Assembly (NCBI RefSeq): GCF_029964055.1
Contig: NZ_CP124836.1
Coordinates: 3,596,001 to 3,660,000, forward strand
DNA from: Arthrobacter sp. EM1
Lineage (GTDB): Bacteria; Actinomycetota; Actinomycetes; Actinomycetales; Micrococcaceae
DNA: 64,000 nucleotides
Direction of reading: 5' to 3'
Under the pieces are notes generated by a model. That model was not told the origin of the DNA, made no database searches, and was given only the letters and a program-made list of their open reading frames with translations. This document shows, piece by piece, positions 8,123 to 15,734 of this stretch. Each line of letters opens with the position of its first letter. Position 1 is the first letter of the stretch. Position numbers and translations under genes: made by a program.

Positions 8123-9261
8123 AGGACCTCCACAGTCTGCAGCCACTTTGTTTGCAGCACACCCGGGCGTCCGGGGGCGATGACGCGGGCCGGGTACCCG
8201 TGGTCCAGATCGAGCGTCTGGCCGTTAAGTTCCAGGGCCACCAGGGTCTGCTCATCCTGCACATACGCTGCGGGCATCAGCATCGTCCGGTAGGCGCCTT
8301 CCGGTTCCAGGCTGGTGACGCGCAGGGTGGAGGATGACGGGGCGCCGACGCCACTGACCAGGTCCCGGATCCGGACGCCCCGCCAGCGGGCCGTCTGGCT
8401 CCAGCCTTCAACACAGGCGATGGGAAGCTCTTGCTCGGACTGCGGCAGTGCTTTGAGCTGGGCCAGGGTGTACGAACGGCTGGTTCCCCGATGTGTAACT
8501 TTCAGCTTCCAGTCCGTGGAACCCGCCAGGTCCGCAACTTTCGCGTCGGCGGCCGTGCGGTTCACTGGAACGGACTGGGGCCCCGTGCCCATGTTCCGGG
8601 GTGCGAAGAGGTTCAGTGGGTCCAGCCAGGAAAAGGACTGACCGGCGGTTGTGGCCACCAGGGCCCCCGTGCTGGCCGCGACCCCGGTCAGGAACGCGCG
8701 CCGGGACCAGCGGCCCGGCGCCGTCTCGTCCGCCGGACCACTGCCGGAACGGGCGCGCCAGTTCTCCATGATCGCCGGAAGTTTGACGGCGATGTGGAGC
8801 AGCAGGGACCCCCAGATGACCCAGGCCAGCCAGAAGTGGGTTTCGCGGAACGGGAATGGCCAGGGATACCACTTGTAGGTATTGATCAGGCCAGTCGTCA
8901 GCTGCACCAGGGAAGAGGCGATGAACAGGGCGATGGAACCCCGTTCCAGGCCGTGCACCACGGACTTAACCGGTGGCCAGGTCAGCAGTTCGGGATACAC
9001 CGACCATAACTTCGCCAGAAGGAGCGGGATGGCGGCAATGCCGGCCGTTACGTGTACTCCCTGGGTCAGCTGGTAAATCCAGGCAGGGCGGGTAAGGAAA
9101 AACATCCACGACGGTGGTTCCTGGAGCCCGTGGCTGAACAGGCCCGTCAGGAAACAGATGGTGAAGCTCAGCCCCAGCCAGCGTCCCAACACCACAGTCA
9201 GCCGGGTGCTGCGCGTCGGCGAGGCAAATCTGGCGGCCAAGGCGTTGGTGAGCTTTTCCAT
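8119..9261 (-). CDS. Membrane cytochrome-b-like domain fused to a molybdopterin oxidoreductase domain
   Basis: A 380-residue two-part protein. Residues 25-165 hold about four membrane helices with histidines at 70, 142 and 156 that could ligate haem. RRAFLTGVAASTG at 188-200 resembles a Tat signal, here in the middle of the chain. Residues 245-380 form a YedY/sulfite-oxidase-type molybdopterin domain: IACVEGWSQTARWRGV with Mo-ligating Cys283, then DHGYPARVIAPGRPG. The C-terminal domain would lie outside the membrane and exchange electrons with the N-terminal part. The substrate is unknown; methionine-sulfoxide or other S/N-oxide reduction is possible by family analogy. Confidence 0.8.
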   Translation of the reverse strand: MEKLTNALAARFASPTRSTRLTVVLGRWLGLSFTICFLTGLFSHGLQEPPSWMFFLTRPAWIYQLTQGVHVTAGIAAIPLLLAKLWSVYPELLTWPPVKSVVHGLERGSIALFIASSLVQLTTGLINTYKWYPWPFPFRETHFWLAWVIWGSLLLHIAVKLPAIMENWRARSGSGPADETAPGRWSRRAFLTGVAASTGALVATTAGQSFSWLDPLNLFAPRNMGTGPQSVPVNRTAADAKVADLAGSTDWKLKVTHRGTSRSYTLAQLKALPQSEQELPIACVEGWSQTARWRGVRIRDLVSGVGAPSSSTLRVTSLEPEGAYRTMLMPAAYVQDEQTLVALELNGQTLDLDHGYPARVIAPGRPGVLQTKWLQTVEVL

Positions 9262-9439
9262 AGCTAGATCACACCATCATTCCTGCGCCCACGGTGCCGC
9301 CGGCCCCTGCGAGTCCAGAAAACATTGAGCCGCGGCCCGCGAAGAAAGCTGCGTGGGACGGCATCGACAGTGCCGGGAAACTCCGCTGAACGCGGCGGGC
9401 CCGCCGCGGCACCTCCCCCCGGATGACAGGATGGTTCCT

Positions 9440-10321
9440 ATGGAACAATCATTTGCCGGCACGGCGCAGGCGCGCATCGGAATCATCGGAGGATCCGGCA
9501 CGTACGGGCTCCCTGGCGCAGTCGTCAAGGACACCGTCGACGTCGAGACTCCGTTCGGACCGCCGTCGGGCCCCATCACGCTGGCCGAGGTGGCCGGCCG
9601 GACCGTGGCATTCCTGCCCCGCCACGGCGGCGGCCACTCTCTCCCGCCCCAGAAGATCAACTACCGGGCCAACCTCTGGGCTTTAAAAAGCCTTGGCGTC
9701 AAGGCTGTTATATCGTCCTCGGCGGTGGGCGGCCTGCACGAAGGCTACGGGCCGGAGACGTTTGTGGTCACGGACCAACTGATCGACCGGACCTGGGGGC
9801 GCGCCGATAGCTATTACGACGGCACAGTTGCCGACGGCGTCGAGCCGGCCGGCGTGCAGCACCTGCCGGCCTCGGAGCCCTTCTGCCCGGCACTGCGTGC
9901 ACACCTCGCTACCGCGTTGCTGGCCCAGGATGTCTCCCATGTTTTGCGGGGGACCGTGGTGGTTGTCAACGGGCCGCGCTTTTCCACGAAAGCCGAATCC
10001 GCCTGGTACGTCAGCGGGGGCGCTGACATCATCAGCATGACCCAGTACCCCGAACCCGTCCTCGCCGCCGAACTGAACATGGGCTTCGCGAATCTGGCAT
10101 TCATTACGGACTCGGATACCGGCCACGACGGTTCGGACCCGGTCACCGCCGACGCCGTGTTTGCTCGGCTGAAGAACGCCCAGGGTACTGTCCTGGCTGT
10201 GCTGGAGGCGACGATTGCCGCCGTCGATGATGACTACGCACCCCGTCCACTGATGGATCCGACGGCGGTGGACCGTGTGCTGGCGTTACCGGTTGTGCGC
10301 CGGGCGGTGTCCGCCTCATGA
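9440..10321 (+). CDS. MTA phosphorylase / purine nucleoside phosphorylase family protein
   Basis: A 293-residue phosphorylase that would cleave S-methyl-5'-thioadenosine (or a related nucleoside) with phosphate. Phosphate-site segments are IGIIGGSGTYGL (13-24) and FLPRHGGGH (59-67); the purine site is built from VVNGPRFSTKAES, ISMTQYPEPV and FITDSDTGHDG. The GPRFST and MTxxPE motifs fit the MTAP branch. I chose the ATG at 9440, three codons after an alternative at 9431. It is coupled to the epimerase by a 4-bp overlap, as with Rv0535-Rv0536 (pnp-galE3) in M. tuberculosis. Confidence 0.88.
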   Translation: MEQSFAGTAQARIGIIGGSGTYGLPGAVVKDTVDVETPFGPPSGPITLAEVAGRTVAFLPRHGGGHSLPPQKINYRANLWALKSLGVKAVISSSAVGGLHEGYGPETFVVTDQLIDRTWGRADSYYDGTVADGVEPAGVQHLPASEPFCPALRAHLATALLAQDVSHVLRGTVVVVNGPRFSTKAESAWYVSGGADIISMTQYPEPVLAAELNMGFANLAFITDSDTGHDGSDPVTADAVFARLKNAQGTVLAVLEATIAAVDDDYAPRPLMDPTAVDRVLALPVVRRAVSAS

Positions 10322-11382
10322 GGCTCCTTGTCACCGGCGGCGCCGGATTCATCGGTTCCCATATCGTCGACGCCGCCCTCGCCAACGGCTGGTCCGTGAG
10401 GGTCCTGGATTCACTGGACCCGGGCCTCCATCACGGACCGCCGGCGTTTGATCCCCGGGTGGAGTTGCTGACCGGAGACGTCACAGACCCCGACGCCGTT
10501 CACGGTGCGCTGGACGGCATCGACACGGTCTGCCACCAAAGTGCGAAAGTGGGCCTCGGGGTCAGCTTCGCTGACGCGCCCGACTATATCCGCAACAACG
10601 ACTACGCGACGGCGATCCTGCTGGCCGCGATGGAACGCCGCGGTATCCAGCGGCTGGTCCTGGCCTCCTCCATGGTGGTCTACGGCGAGGGTGCCTACAC
10701 CGACTCCGTGACCGGTGCCCCGGTGCGGCCCGGGCCCCGCGCCGAAGCGGACCTGCGCGCCGGCGTCTACGATCCCCGCAACCCGGCGACCGGCGCCCTG
10801 CTGGACCCGGCGATGGTCACGGAGGACGCGCCCCTTGACCCGCGCAACGTCTATGCCGCGTCCAAAGTGAGCCAGGAGCATCTTGCCGCTGCGTGGGCGC
10901 GAAGCACAGGCGGCGAAGCGGTGGCGCTGCGCTACCACAATGTCTACGGACCGCGGATGCCGCGGGATACGCCCTACGCCGGCGTCGCGTCACTGTTCCG
11001 TTCGGCCTTGGCCCGGGGTGAAGCGCCCCGGGTCTTCGAAGACGGTGCGCAACGGCGCAGCTTCATTCACGTCCGGGATGTGGCCGCCGCGAATATCGCC
11101 GCCATCGAGTCCCTGGGCGCCGGCGGTGGCGCTGGATTCCGGGTCTACAACGTCGGAGCCGATGAAGCCCACACGATCGGCGACGTTGCAACCGCCCTGT
11201 CCCGGTTCAGCTCCGGCCCCGTGCCTGTGGTCACCGGCGAGTACCGGCTGGGCGACGTCCGCCACGTCACGGCGTCCTCTGAGCTGCTCAAGACGGAGCT
11301 TGGCTGGTCCCCGGCCGTGGGCTTTGACGAAGGCATGCTCGAATTTGCCAACGCACCCCTTCGCGGCGGCCCGGCCGCCTGA
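10318..11382 (+). CDS. NAD-dependent epimerase/dehydratase (GalE-like)
   Basis: A 354-residue extended short-chain dehydrogenase. The NAD fold starts at residue 4 (VTGGAGFIGSH), the catalytic Ser is in LASSMVVYGEG, and Tyr/Lys in NVYAASK. RYHNVYGPRMP and RRSFIHVRDVA are typical of nucleotide-sugar epimerases. The gene overlaps the phosphorylase stop (ATGA). It could serve as the missing GalE for the galactose operon at 13368-24217, but its position in the GT/DUF2064 cluster argues for making a sugar nucleotide for that pathway. Confidence 0.85.
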   Translation: MRLLVTGGAGFIGSHIVDAALANGWSVRVLDSLDPGLHHGPPAFDPRVELLTGDVTDPDAVHGALDGIDTVCHQSAKVGLGVSFADAPDYIRNNDYATAILLAAMERRGIQRLVLASSMVVYGEGAYTDSVTGAPVRPGPRAEADLRAGVYDPRNPATGALLDPAMVTEDAPLDPRNVYAASKVSQEHLAAAWARSTGGEAVALRYHNVYGPRMPRDTPYAGVASLFRSALARGEAPRVFEDGAQRRSFIHVRDVAAANIAAIESLGAGGGAGFRVYNVGADEAHTIGDVATALSRFSSGPVPVVTGEYRLGDVRHVTASSELLKTELGWSPAVGFDEGMLEFANAPLRGGPAA

Positions 11383-11461
11383 AAGGGGCGCGAACGGCTC
11401 CGGGATGTCGATCCCGCTGGCCAGCCCGCGGGAACACACACAAACTTGCTCAGGCAACAGC

Positions 11462-11491
11462 GAAGCCACGGCCCCCAAGAGCCGTGGCTTC
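11462..11491 (+). terminator. Hairpin after the epimerase gene
   Basis: An 11-bp perfect stem, GAAGCCACGGC and GCCGTGGCTTC, encloses an 8-nt loop about 80 bases after the epimerase stop. The following bases are only moderately T-rich (ACTGTTTCGCTT). It lies between two convergent genes and may work in both directions. Confidence 0.65.
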
Positions 11492-11540
11492 ACTGTTTCG
11501 CTTGCCCGCCAATTCGACCGGCAGGATTTAGGGGTGGGTG

Positions 11541-12218
11541 TTACTTGGTGTTGACGGTGATTTTGGCGATGCCGACGAGCATGTCGGCTTTCACGGCGTC
11601 GGTCTTGAAGGTTTTGTTCAGCAGGCCGGCGGCGGTGTCGGAGATCAGCACCCGGGTGCCTTCCAGGACGGCGGTGTCGCCGGCCTTGGCGAGGGGCTTG
11701 AGGGTGGAGCCGTCGAGGTTGAAGATGTAGGCCTGCTTCGCGGCGGTGGTGCCGTTGACCGCGACGTCGCCGTAGAGCTTGGAGGTGCCCGGGTCGATGG
11801 TGAAGTTGGTCAGGTCAACCTTGGTGTCTCCGGCGGTCAGGGAGAACCCGGAACCGGCGTGGCTGATCAGGCCCTGGACGAACGGGCGGTAGTCCTTGGC
11901 CGGGTCGTAGTAATCGACCTTGCCGCCGGTGATCGGGAAGATCAGCGAACCATCGGTCAGTGCCGCGGTCCCGACGGTGCCCGGGGTCAGCTTCAGGGTC
12001 TCAAGGGCCTTGGCGAAGGAGGCATCGAGCTTCACGGCGGTGGAGGTCCCGGTCAGGGCCGGGATGGAGGCCAGCGCCTTGGGCGCCTCGGCGGACATCG
12101 AGGCCGAGGAGGACGCCGGAGCGGCGGAGGTGTTACTGGCCGGGCTGCAGGCAGCCAGGGAGAACATCAGCGAACCGGCCGCGGCGATACCGGCGAAAGT
12201 CTTGATCGATGTGCGCAT
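11541..12218 (-). CDS. Secreted lipoprotein of unknown function, copy 2
   Basis: The 225-residue product is identical to that of 4769-5446, including the signal peptide with Cys24 and the GIAKITVNTK end. The whole arm, not just the gene, is duplicated, including the ribosome site AAGGAG and the SigK-like promoter. Complete lack of synonymous change means either very recent duplication or ongoing gene conversion. It points toward the enclosed cluster, converging on the epimerase gene. Function is unknown. Confidence 0.85.
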   Translation of the reverse strand: MRTSIKTFAGIAAAGSLMFSLAACSPASNTSAAPASSSASMSAEAPKALASIPALTGTSTAVKLDASFAKALETLKLTPGTVGTAALTDGSLIFPITGGKVDYYDPAKDYRPFVQGLISHAGSGFSLTAGDTKVDLTNFTIDPGTSKLYGDVAVNGTTAAKQAYIFNLDGSTLKPLAKAGDTAVLEGTRVLISDTAAGLLNKTFKTDAVKADMLVGIAKITVNTK

Positions 12219-12330
12219 GGGAATGCTCCTTGAAAGTAGTTCAGTGGATGTATCCGTTCCCGCGGCCACACCGTAAGCGGTGCGGTCCTGACAATGAATC
12301 CAGCGGGTCCGGCTTGGTCTGTCAGGAGTA

Positions 12331-12358
12331 CTTCGGGAACACCCCCCACCCCGGATGG
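12331..12358 (-). promoter_or_regulatory. SigK-type ECF promoter of the right lipoprotein gene
   Basis: The same CCATCC-N16-CCGAAG arrangement as at 4629-4656, read on the minus strand, about 100 bases upstream of the ATG at 12218. The match is to a remembered mycobacterial SigK consensus. Confidence 0.6.
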
Positions 12359-12515
12359 GTCACCCCAAACCCGTAACCAACCCGTTACCTCCGCTGGTGG
12401 TCCGTCGCGGCCCATCCACTTCGGAATAGCCCGCGGACGGTGTGGGTTGACACTCACTGAACACCCCGCCGGACGTCATCGTGGTCCGGCATCCTCAAAC
12501 CGGAAGGATCCCCAG

Positions 12516-13328
12516 ATGGATCTCAGCAACCGCCGAGGCATCATCACCGGCGCAGGTCAGGGCATCGGCCAGGCCCTGGCCCTCGAGTTCGCCGCCCGCG
12601 GTGCGCACTTGTTGCTCGTGGGCCGTAGGGAAGAAACGCTGAAGGAAACCGCTGCTCTGGTTCAAGCCGCCGGCGGCAGTGCCGAAATCCTTGTGCAGGA
12701 CCTGAGCATGCCGGGCGCCGTGGACCGGGTGGTCGAGGCAGTCGTGGCGTGGGATGCCGTGGACTTGCTGATCAACAACGCCGGTAACGTCCGGGCGGGC
12801 CGCCTGGAGCTCTCCAGCGAGGTGGATGTGCGCTCGATGATCGACCTGAATCTCACCGCGCCGCTGCTGCTGACCCGGGCCCTCCTGCCGCAACTGCGGG
12901 CCAGCGGCACAGCGAGGGACAGTATTGTGCTCAATATTTCCAGTGGCATCGCGCTGGTGGGTATGCCGTTCTACGCTGTTTACGCTGCCACAAAGGCCGG
13001 GCTGGCACGCTTCGGGGAATCGTTGCGGCGTGAACTGCACGGCACCGGCGTGCACGTGGCCACGGTGTATCCGGGGGCGACGGACACCGCGATGATGTCC
13101 ACCCAGAACGCCGGTGCTGATCAGGGCTGGGAGCGCCGGACAGTCGAGGCAGTCATCACGGACCTCATGGCCGGGCTTCTTGCCGGTGACCACGAAATCA
13201 ACACGGCGCCCGAAAGCCGCCGCAGCATGCAGCGGCTCAATGTCGAGGACCCGATGGCAGTCGATGCGGCGTTGGCGCCCGGACTTGATGCCTTGGAAGC
13301 TTCAGTCCGGGACCATCGCAGCATCTAA
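12516..13328 (+). CDS. Short-chain dehydrogenase/reductase
   Basis: A 270-residue classical SDR. The cofactor motif is ITGAGQGIG (10-18), followed by LINNAGNV, the catalytic Ser in NISSGIAL and the Tyr-x-x-x-Lys in YAVYAATK. ARG after the glycine motif region (VGRREETL) suggests NADP preference. GGAAGGA precedes the ATG at 12516; the open frame continues upstream into the inverted repeat but that part is not gene-like. It stands alone between the repeat arm and the convergent galK. The substrate is unknown. Confidence 0.85.
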   Translation: MDLSNRRGIITGAGQGIGQALALEFAARGAHLLLVGRREETLKETAALVQAAGGSAEILVQDLSMPGAVDRVVEAVVAWDAVDLLINNAGNVRAGRLELSSEVDVRSMIDLNLTAPLLLTRALLPQLRASGTARDSIVLNISSGIALVGMPFYAVYAATKAGLARFGESLRRELHGTGVHVATVYPGATDTAMMSTQNAGADQGWERRTVEAVITDLMAGLLAGDHEINTAPESRRSMQRLNVEDPMAVDAALAPGLDALEASVRDHRSI

Positions 13329-13367
13329 GCGGCCAACCCGCGGACACCAAAGGTGCCGACGTGGGTG

Positions 13368-14555
13368 TTACCGTTCGCGCCGGGCACCGGCCGACGCGCT
13401 GACCGGAAAGATGTGCGGCGCGGCGAAGCCCGCGTCGGAGAACTCACGGGCAATTCCCTCGGCGACCCTGGCGGCGTCGCTGTTTCGCACCAGTGCGATC
13501 GCGGCGCCGCCAAAGCCCCCGCCGGTCATGCGGGCGCCGATACTGCCCAGTTCCTGGGCGCTGGAGACGGCGAGGTCAAGTTCCGGCGTGGAGATTTCGA
13601 AGTCGTCGCGCATCGAGACATGTGATTCGTTGAGGAATGATCCGATGGCGGCAGGGCCCGATGTCCGCAGCGCGGCGACGGTGTCCAATACCCGCTGGTT
13701 CTCCGTGATGATGTGGCGGACCCGGCGGAAGGTCTGCCCGTCCAGCAGGGCCTCGGCGCGGGGAAGGTCGCCGGGGCCAAGGGCCCGCAGGCTGGCGACG
13801 CCCATGGTGCGGGCGCCGTCCTCGCAGGACCGGCGTCGGCTGGCATAGCCGCCGTCCGCGTGCGAGTGGCTGGTGCGGGTGTCGATCACGAGGATCCCCA
13901 CCCCGGCGGCGGTTAAGCCGAGGGCAATACTCTCGGTCGTGAGGTGCTGGCAGTCAAGCAGGATGCCATGATCCGGCTCGCCCAGAAGTGAAGCCGACTG
14001 GTCCATGATGCCGGTGGGCGCGCCGACCACACGGTTCTCGGCCAGTTGGCCGATCCTGGCCAGTTCCTGCCTGTCCAGCCCAAGTCCCCACAGCTCATTC
14101 AGGGCGAGGGCCACGGCGCATTCGACGGCAGCGGAAGAAGAGAGGCCGGCGCCGGCCGGGACGTCCGAGATCAGTGCCAGATCCATGCCGGTCAGCCCGG
14201 CGCGGGCAATGGTGGCACCGGCGTCGCCGGCACCTCCCGGCGGCTGGCTCATCGCCCAGGCAACGCCCAGCGGGTAGGCGGCCCAGCCGGTGAGCGCAGC
14301 CGGGTCGAGGTGGTCCAGGCTCACCTCCACCACGCCGGGATAGGAGCTGCTGGCCACCCGCAGCAGGCGGTCTTCCCGCGCGCGGGCCGCCACAGTGGTG
14401 CGCTTATCGATTGCGATCGGAAACGCGTAGCCGTCGTTATAGTCCGTGTGCTCACCGATCAGGTTGACCCGGCCCGGCGCCGACCACAGCCCGTCCGGCG
14501 CGCCGCCGAACTGGCTTTCGAAGTACTTGCTTCCACGGTGCAGGACGTCGTTCAT
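13368..14555 (-). CDS. galK: Galactokinase
   Basis: A 395-residue GHMP kinase that phosphorylates galactose at C1. The galactokinase signature GRVNLIGEHTDYNDG is at 28-42, the ATP loop is PAGAGLSSSAAVE near 130, and the third GHMP motif is GARMTGGGFGG near the C-terminus. The ATG at 14555 overlaps the galT stop by 4 bp. It is the last gene of the galactoside operon that begins at 24217 and converges on the SDR with a gap of only 39 bases. Confidence 0.95.
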   Translation of the reverse strand: MNDVLHRGSKYFESQFGGAPDGLWSAPGRVNLIGEHTDYNDGYAFPIAIDKRTTVAARAREDRLLRVASSSYPGVVEVSLDHLDPAALTGWAAYPLGVAWAMSQPPGGAGDAGATIARAGLTGMDLALISDVPAGAGLSSSAAVECAVALALNELWGLGLDRQELARIGQLAENRVVGAPTGIMDQSASLLGEPDHGILLDCQHLTTESIALGLTAAGVGILVIDTRTSHSHADGGYASRRRSCEDGARTMGVASLRALGPGDLPRAEALLDGQTFRRVRHIITENQRVLDTVAALRTSGPAAIGSFLNESHVSMRDDFEISTPELDLAVSSAQELGSIGARMTGGGFGGAAIALVRNSDAARVAEGIAREFSDAGFAAPHIFPVSASAGARRER

Positions 14556-15733
14556 GGCCGGAGGTGCTCCTGTCCTGCCGTGCGCTGACCTGCGACGGGC
14601 GGTTCCGTGGCCGCCCCGGCTGGCCCGCCGCCGGCTTTTTCGATGGCCTTGCGGAGCCGTGCTGCGGCGGTTTCCGGCGGGATGTCCGCTATAAACGCAC
14701 CCATCGCCGCCTCGGAACCTGCCAAGAACTTGAGCTTGTCTTTTTCCCGGCGGGGGGAGGTCAGCTGCAGCATCAGGCGGATGTCGTCCCGGTGGACGTG
14801 GACGGGGGCCTGATGCCACGCCGAAATGTAGGGCGTGGGGGTGTCGTAGAGGGCGTCGATGCCGCGCAGGAGCCGGCGGTAAAGCCGGGAGAACTCATCG
14901 CGTTCCTCGCCCGTTGTGGCGGCGAGATCCGGGACGTGCCGGTGCGGGAGGACGTGTACTTCCAGTGGCCAGCGCGCGGCAAACGGCACAAACGCCGTCC
15001 AATGCTCACCCTGGAGCAGCACCCGCTCGGAGTTCTGCTCAAAGTCAAGGATGTCCTCGAACAGCGAGCCGCCGTAATTTTCGATGGTGCGGACCAATTG
15101 GGCAGTGCGGGGAGTGATAAAGGGGTAGGCATAGATTTGTCCGTGCGGGTGGTGCAGCGTCACACCGATCGCCTCGCCCCGATTCTCGAAAGGGAAGACC
15201 TGCTCGACGCCGGGCAGCGCCGACAGCGCGGCCGTCCGGTCTGCCCAGGCCTCCACAACCGTGCGCATCCGGGACAACGACATCCCGGCGAGGGAACCGG
15301 TGTGTTCGGGGGAAAAGCACACCACTTCGCACCGGCCCACTGATTGCCGGCTGCGCCCCAGCCCGACCCGGGCCAGATCGTCCAGGGTGTCGGGCGCTTC
15401 GGGGCCGGACAGCCCGGGCCCGAAGGACGGGGATTTGTTTTCAAAGACGGCGACGTCATAGCGGCTCGGAATTTCCGAAGGATTGTCCGGCGACGCGGGT
15501 GCCAGCGGGTCCAGATGCGAGGGTGGCAGGACCACCCGGTTCTGCCGGGCAGCCGCGATCGAAATCCATTCTCCGGTCAGGGCGTCCTGGCGCATCGTGG
15601 CCGTGGGCGGCCGGACGGCCGGCTCGCGGAGATCGTCCCCGCGTTCAGGCGGCAGGACGGTATCGGCATCATCGAAGTAGATGATGTCCCGGCCGTCCGA
15701 GAGCTTGTAGGAGCGCTTTGCAATCTGGCCCAT
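14552..15733 (-). CDS. galT: Galactose-1-phosphate uridylyltransferase
   Basis: A 393-residue HIT-superfamily enzyme that exchanges UMP between UDP-glucose and galactose-1-phosphate. The active site HPHGQ is at 195-199, with His197 as nucleophile, in the family context ENRGEAIGVTLHHPHGQIY split across 183-201. The CxxC zinc pair found near residue 52 in the E. coli enzyme is absent: the equivalent stretch reads LDPLAPASPDN. Some actinobacterial GalT proteins share this loss. Its ATG follows the alpha-galactosidase stop by one base. Confidence 0.93.
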   Translation of the reverse strand: MGQIAKRSYKLSDGRDIIYFDDADTVLPPERGDDLREPAVRPPTATMRQDALTGEWISIAAARQNRVVLPPSHLDPLAPASPDNPSEIPSRYDVAVFENKSPSFGPGLSGPEAPDTLDDLARVGLGRSRQSVGRCEVVCFSPEHTGSLAGMSLSRMRTVVEAWADRTAALSALPGVEQVFPFENRGEAIGVTLHHPHGQIYAYPFITPRTAQLVRTIENYGGSLFEDILDFEQNSERVLLQGEHWTAFVPFAARWPLEVHVLPHRHVPDLAATTGEERDEFSRLYRRLLRGIDALYDTPTPYISAWHQAPVHVHRDDIRLMLQLTSPRREKDKLKFLAGSEAAMGAFIADIPPETAAARLRKAIEKAGGGPAGAATEPPVAGQRTAGQEHLRP

Positions 15734-15734
15734 G

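Larger units (their letters stand above)
11532..12388 (-). repeat. Right arm of the perfect 857-bp inverted repeat
   Basis: This is the reverse complement of 4599-5455 with no difference found. The two arms face each other across 6,076 bases of unique DNA. The arm carries the same promoter region, lipoprotein gene and nine bases after the stop. At the promoter end identity stops within GTAACGGG at 12388, just before the leader of the divergently placed SDR. Confidence 0.95.
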
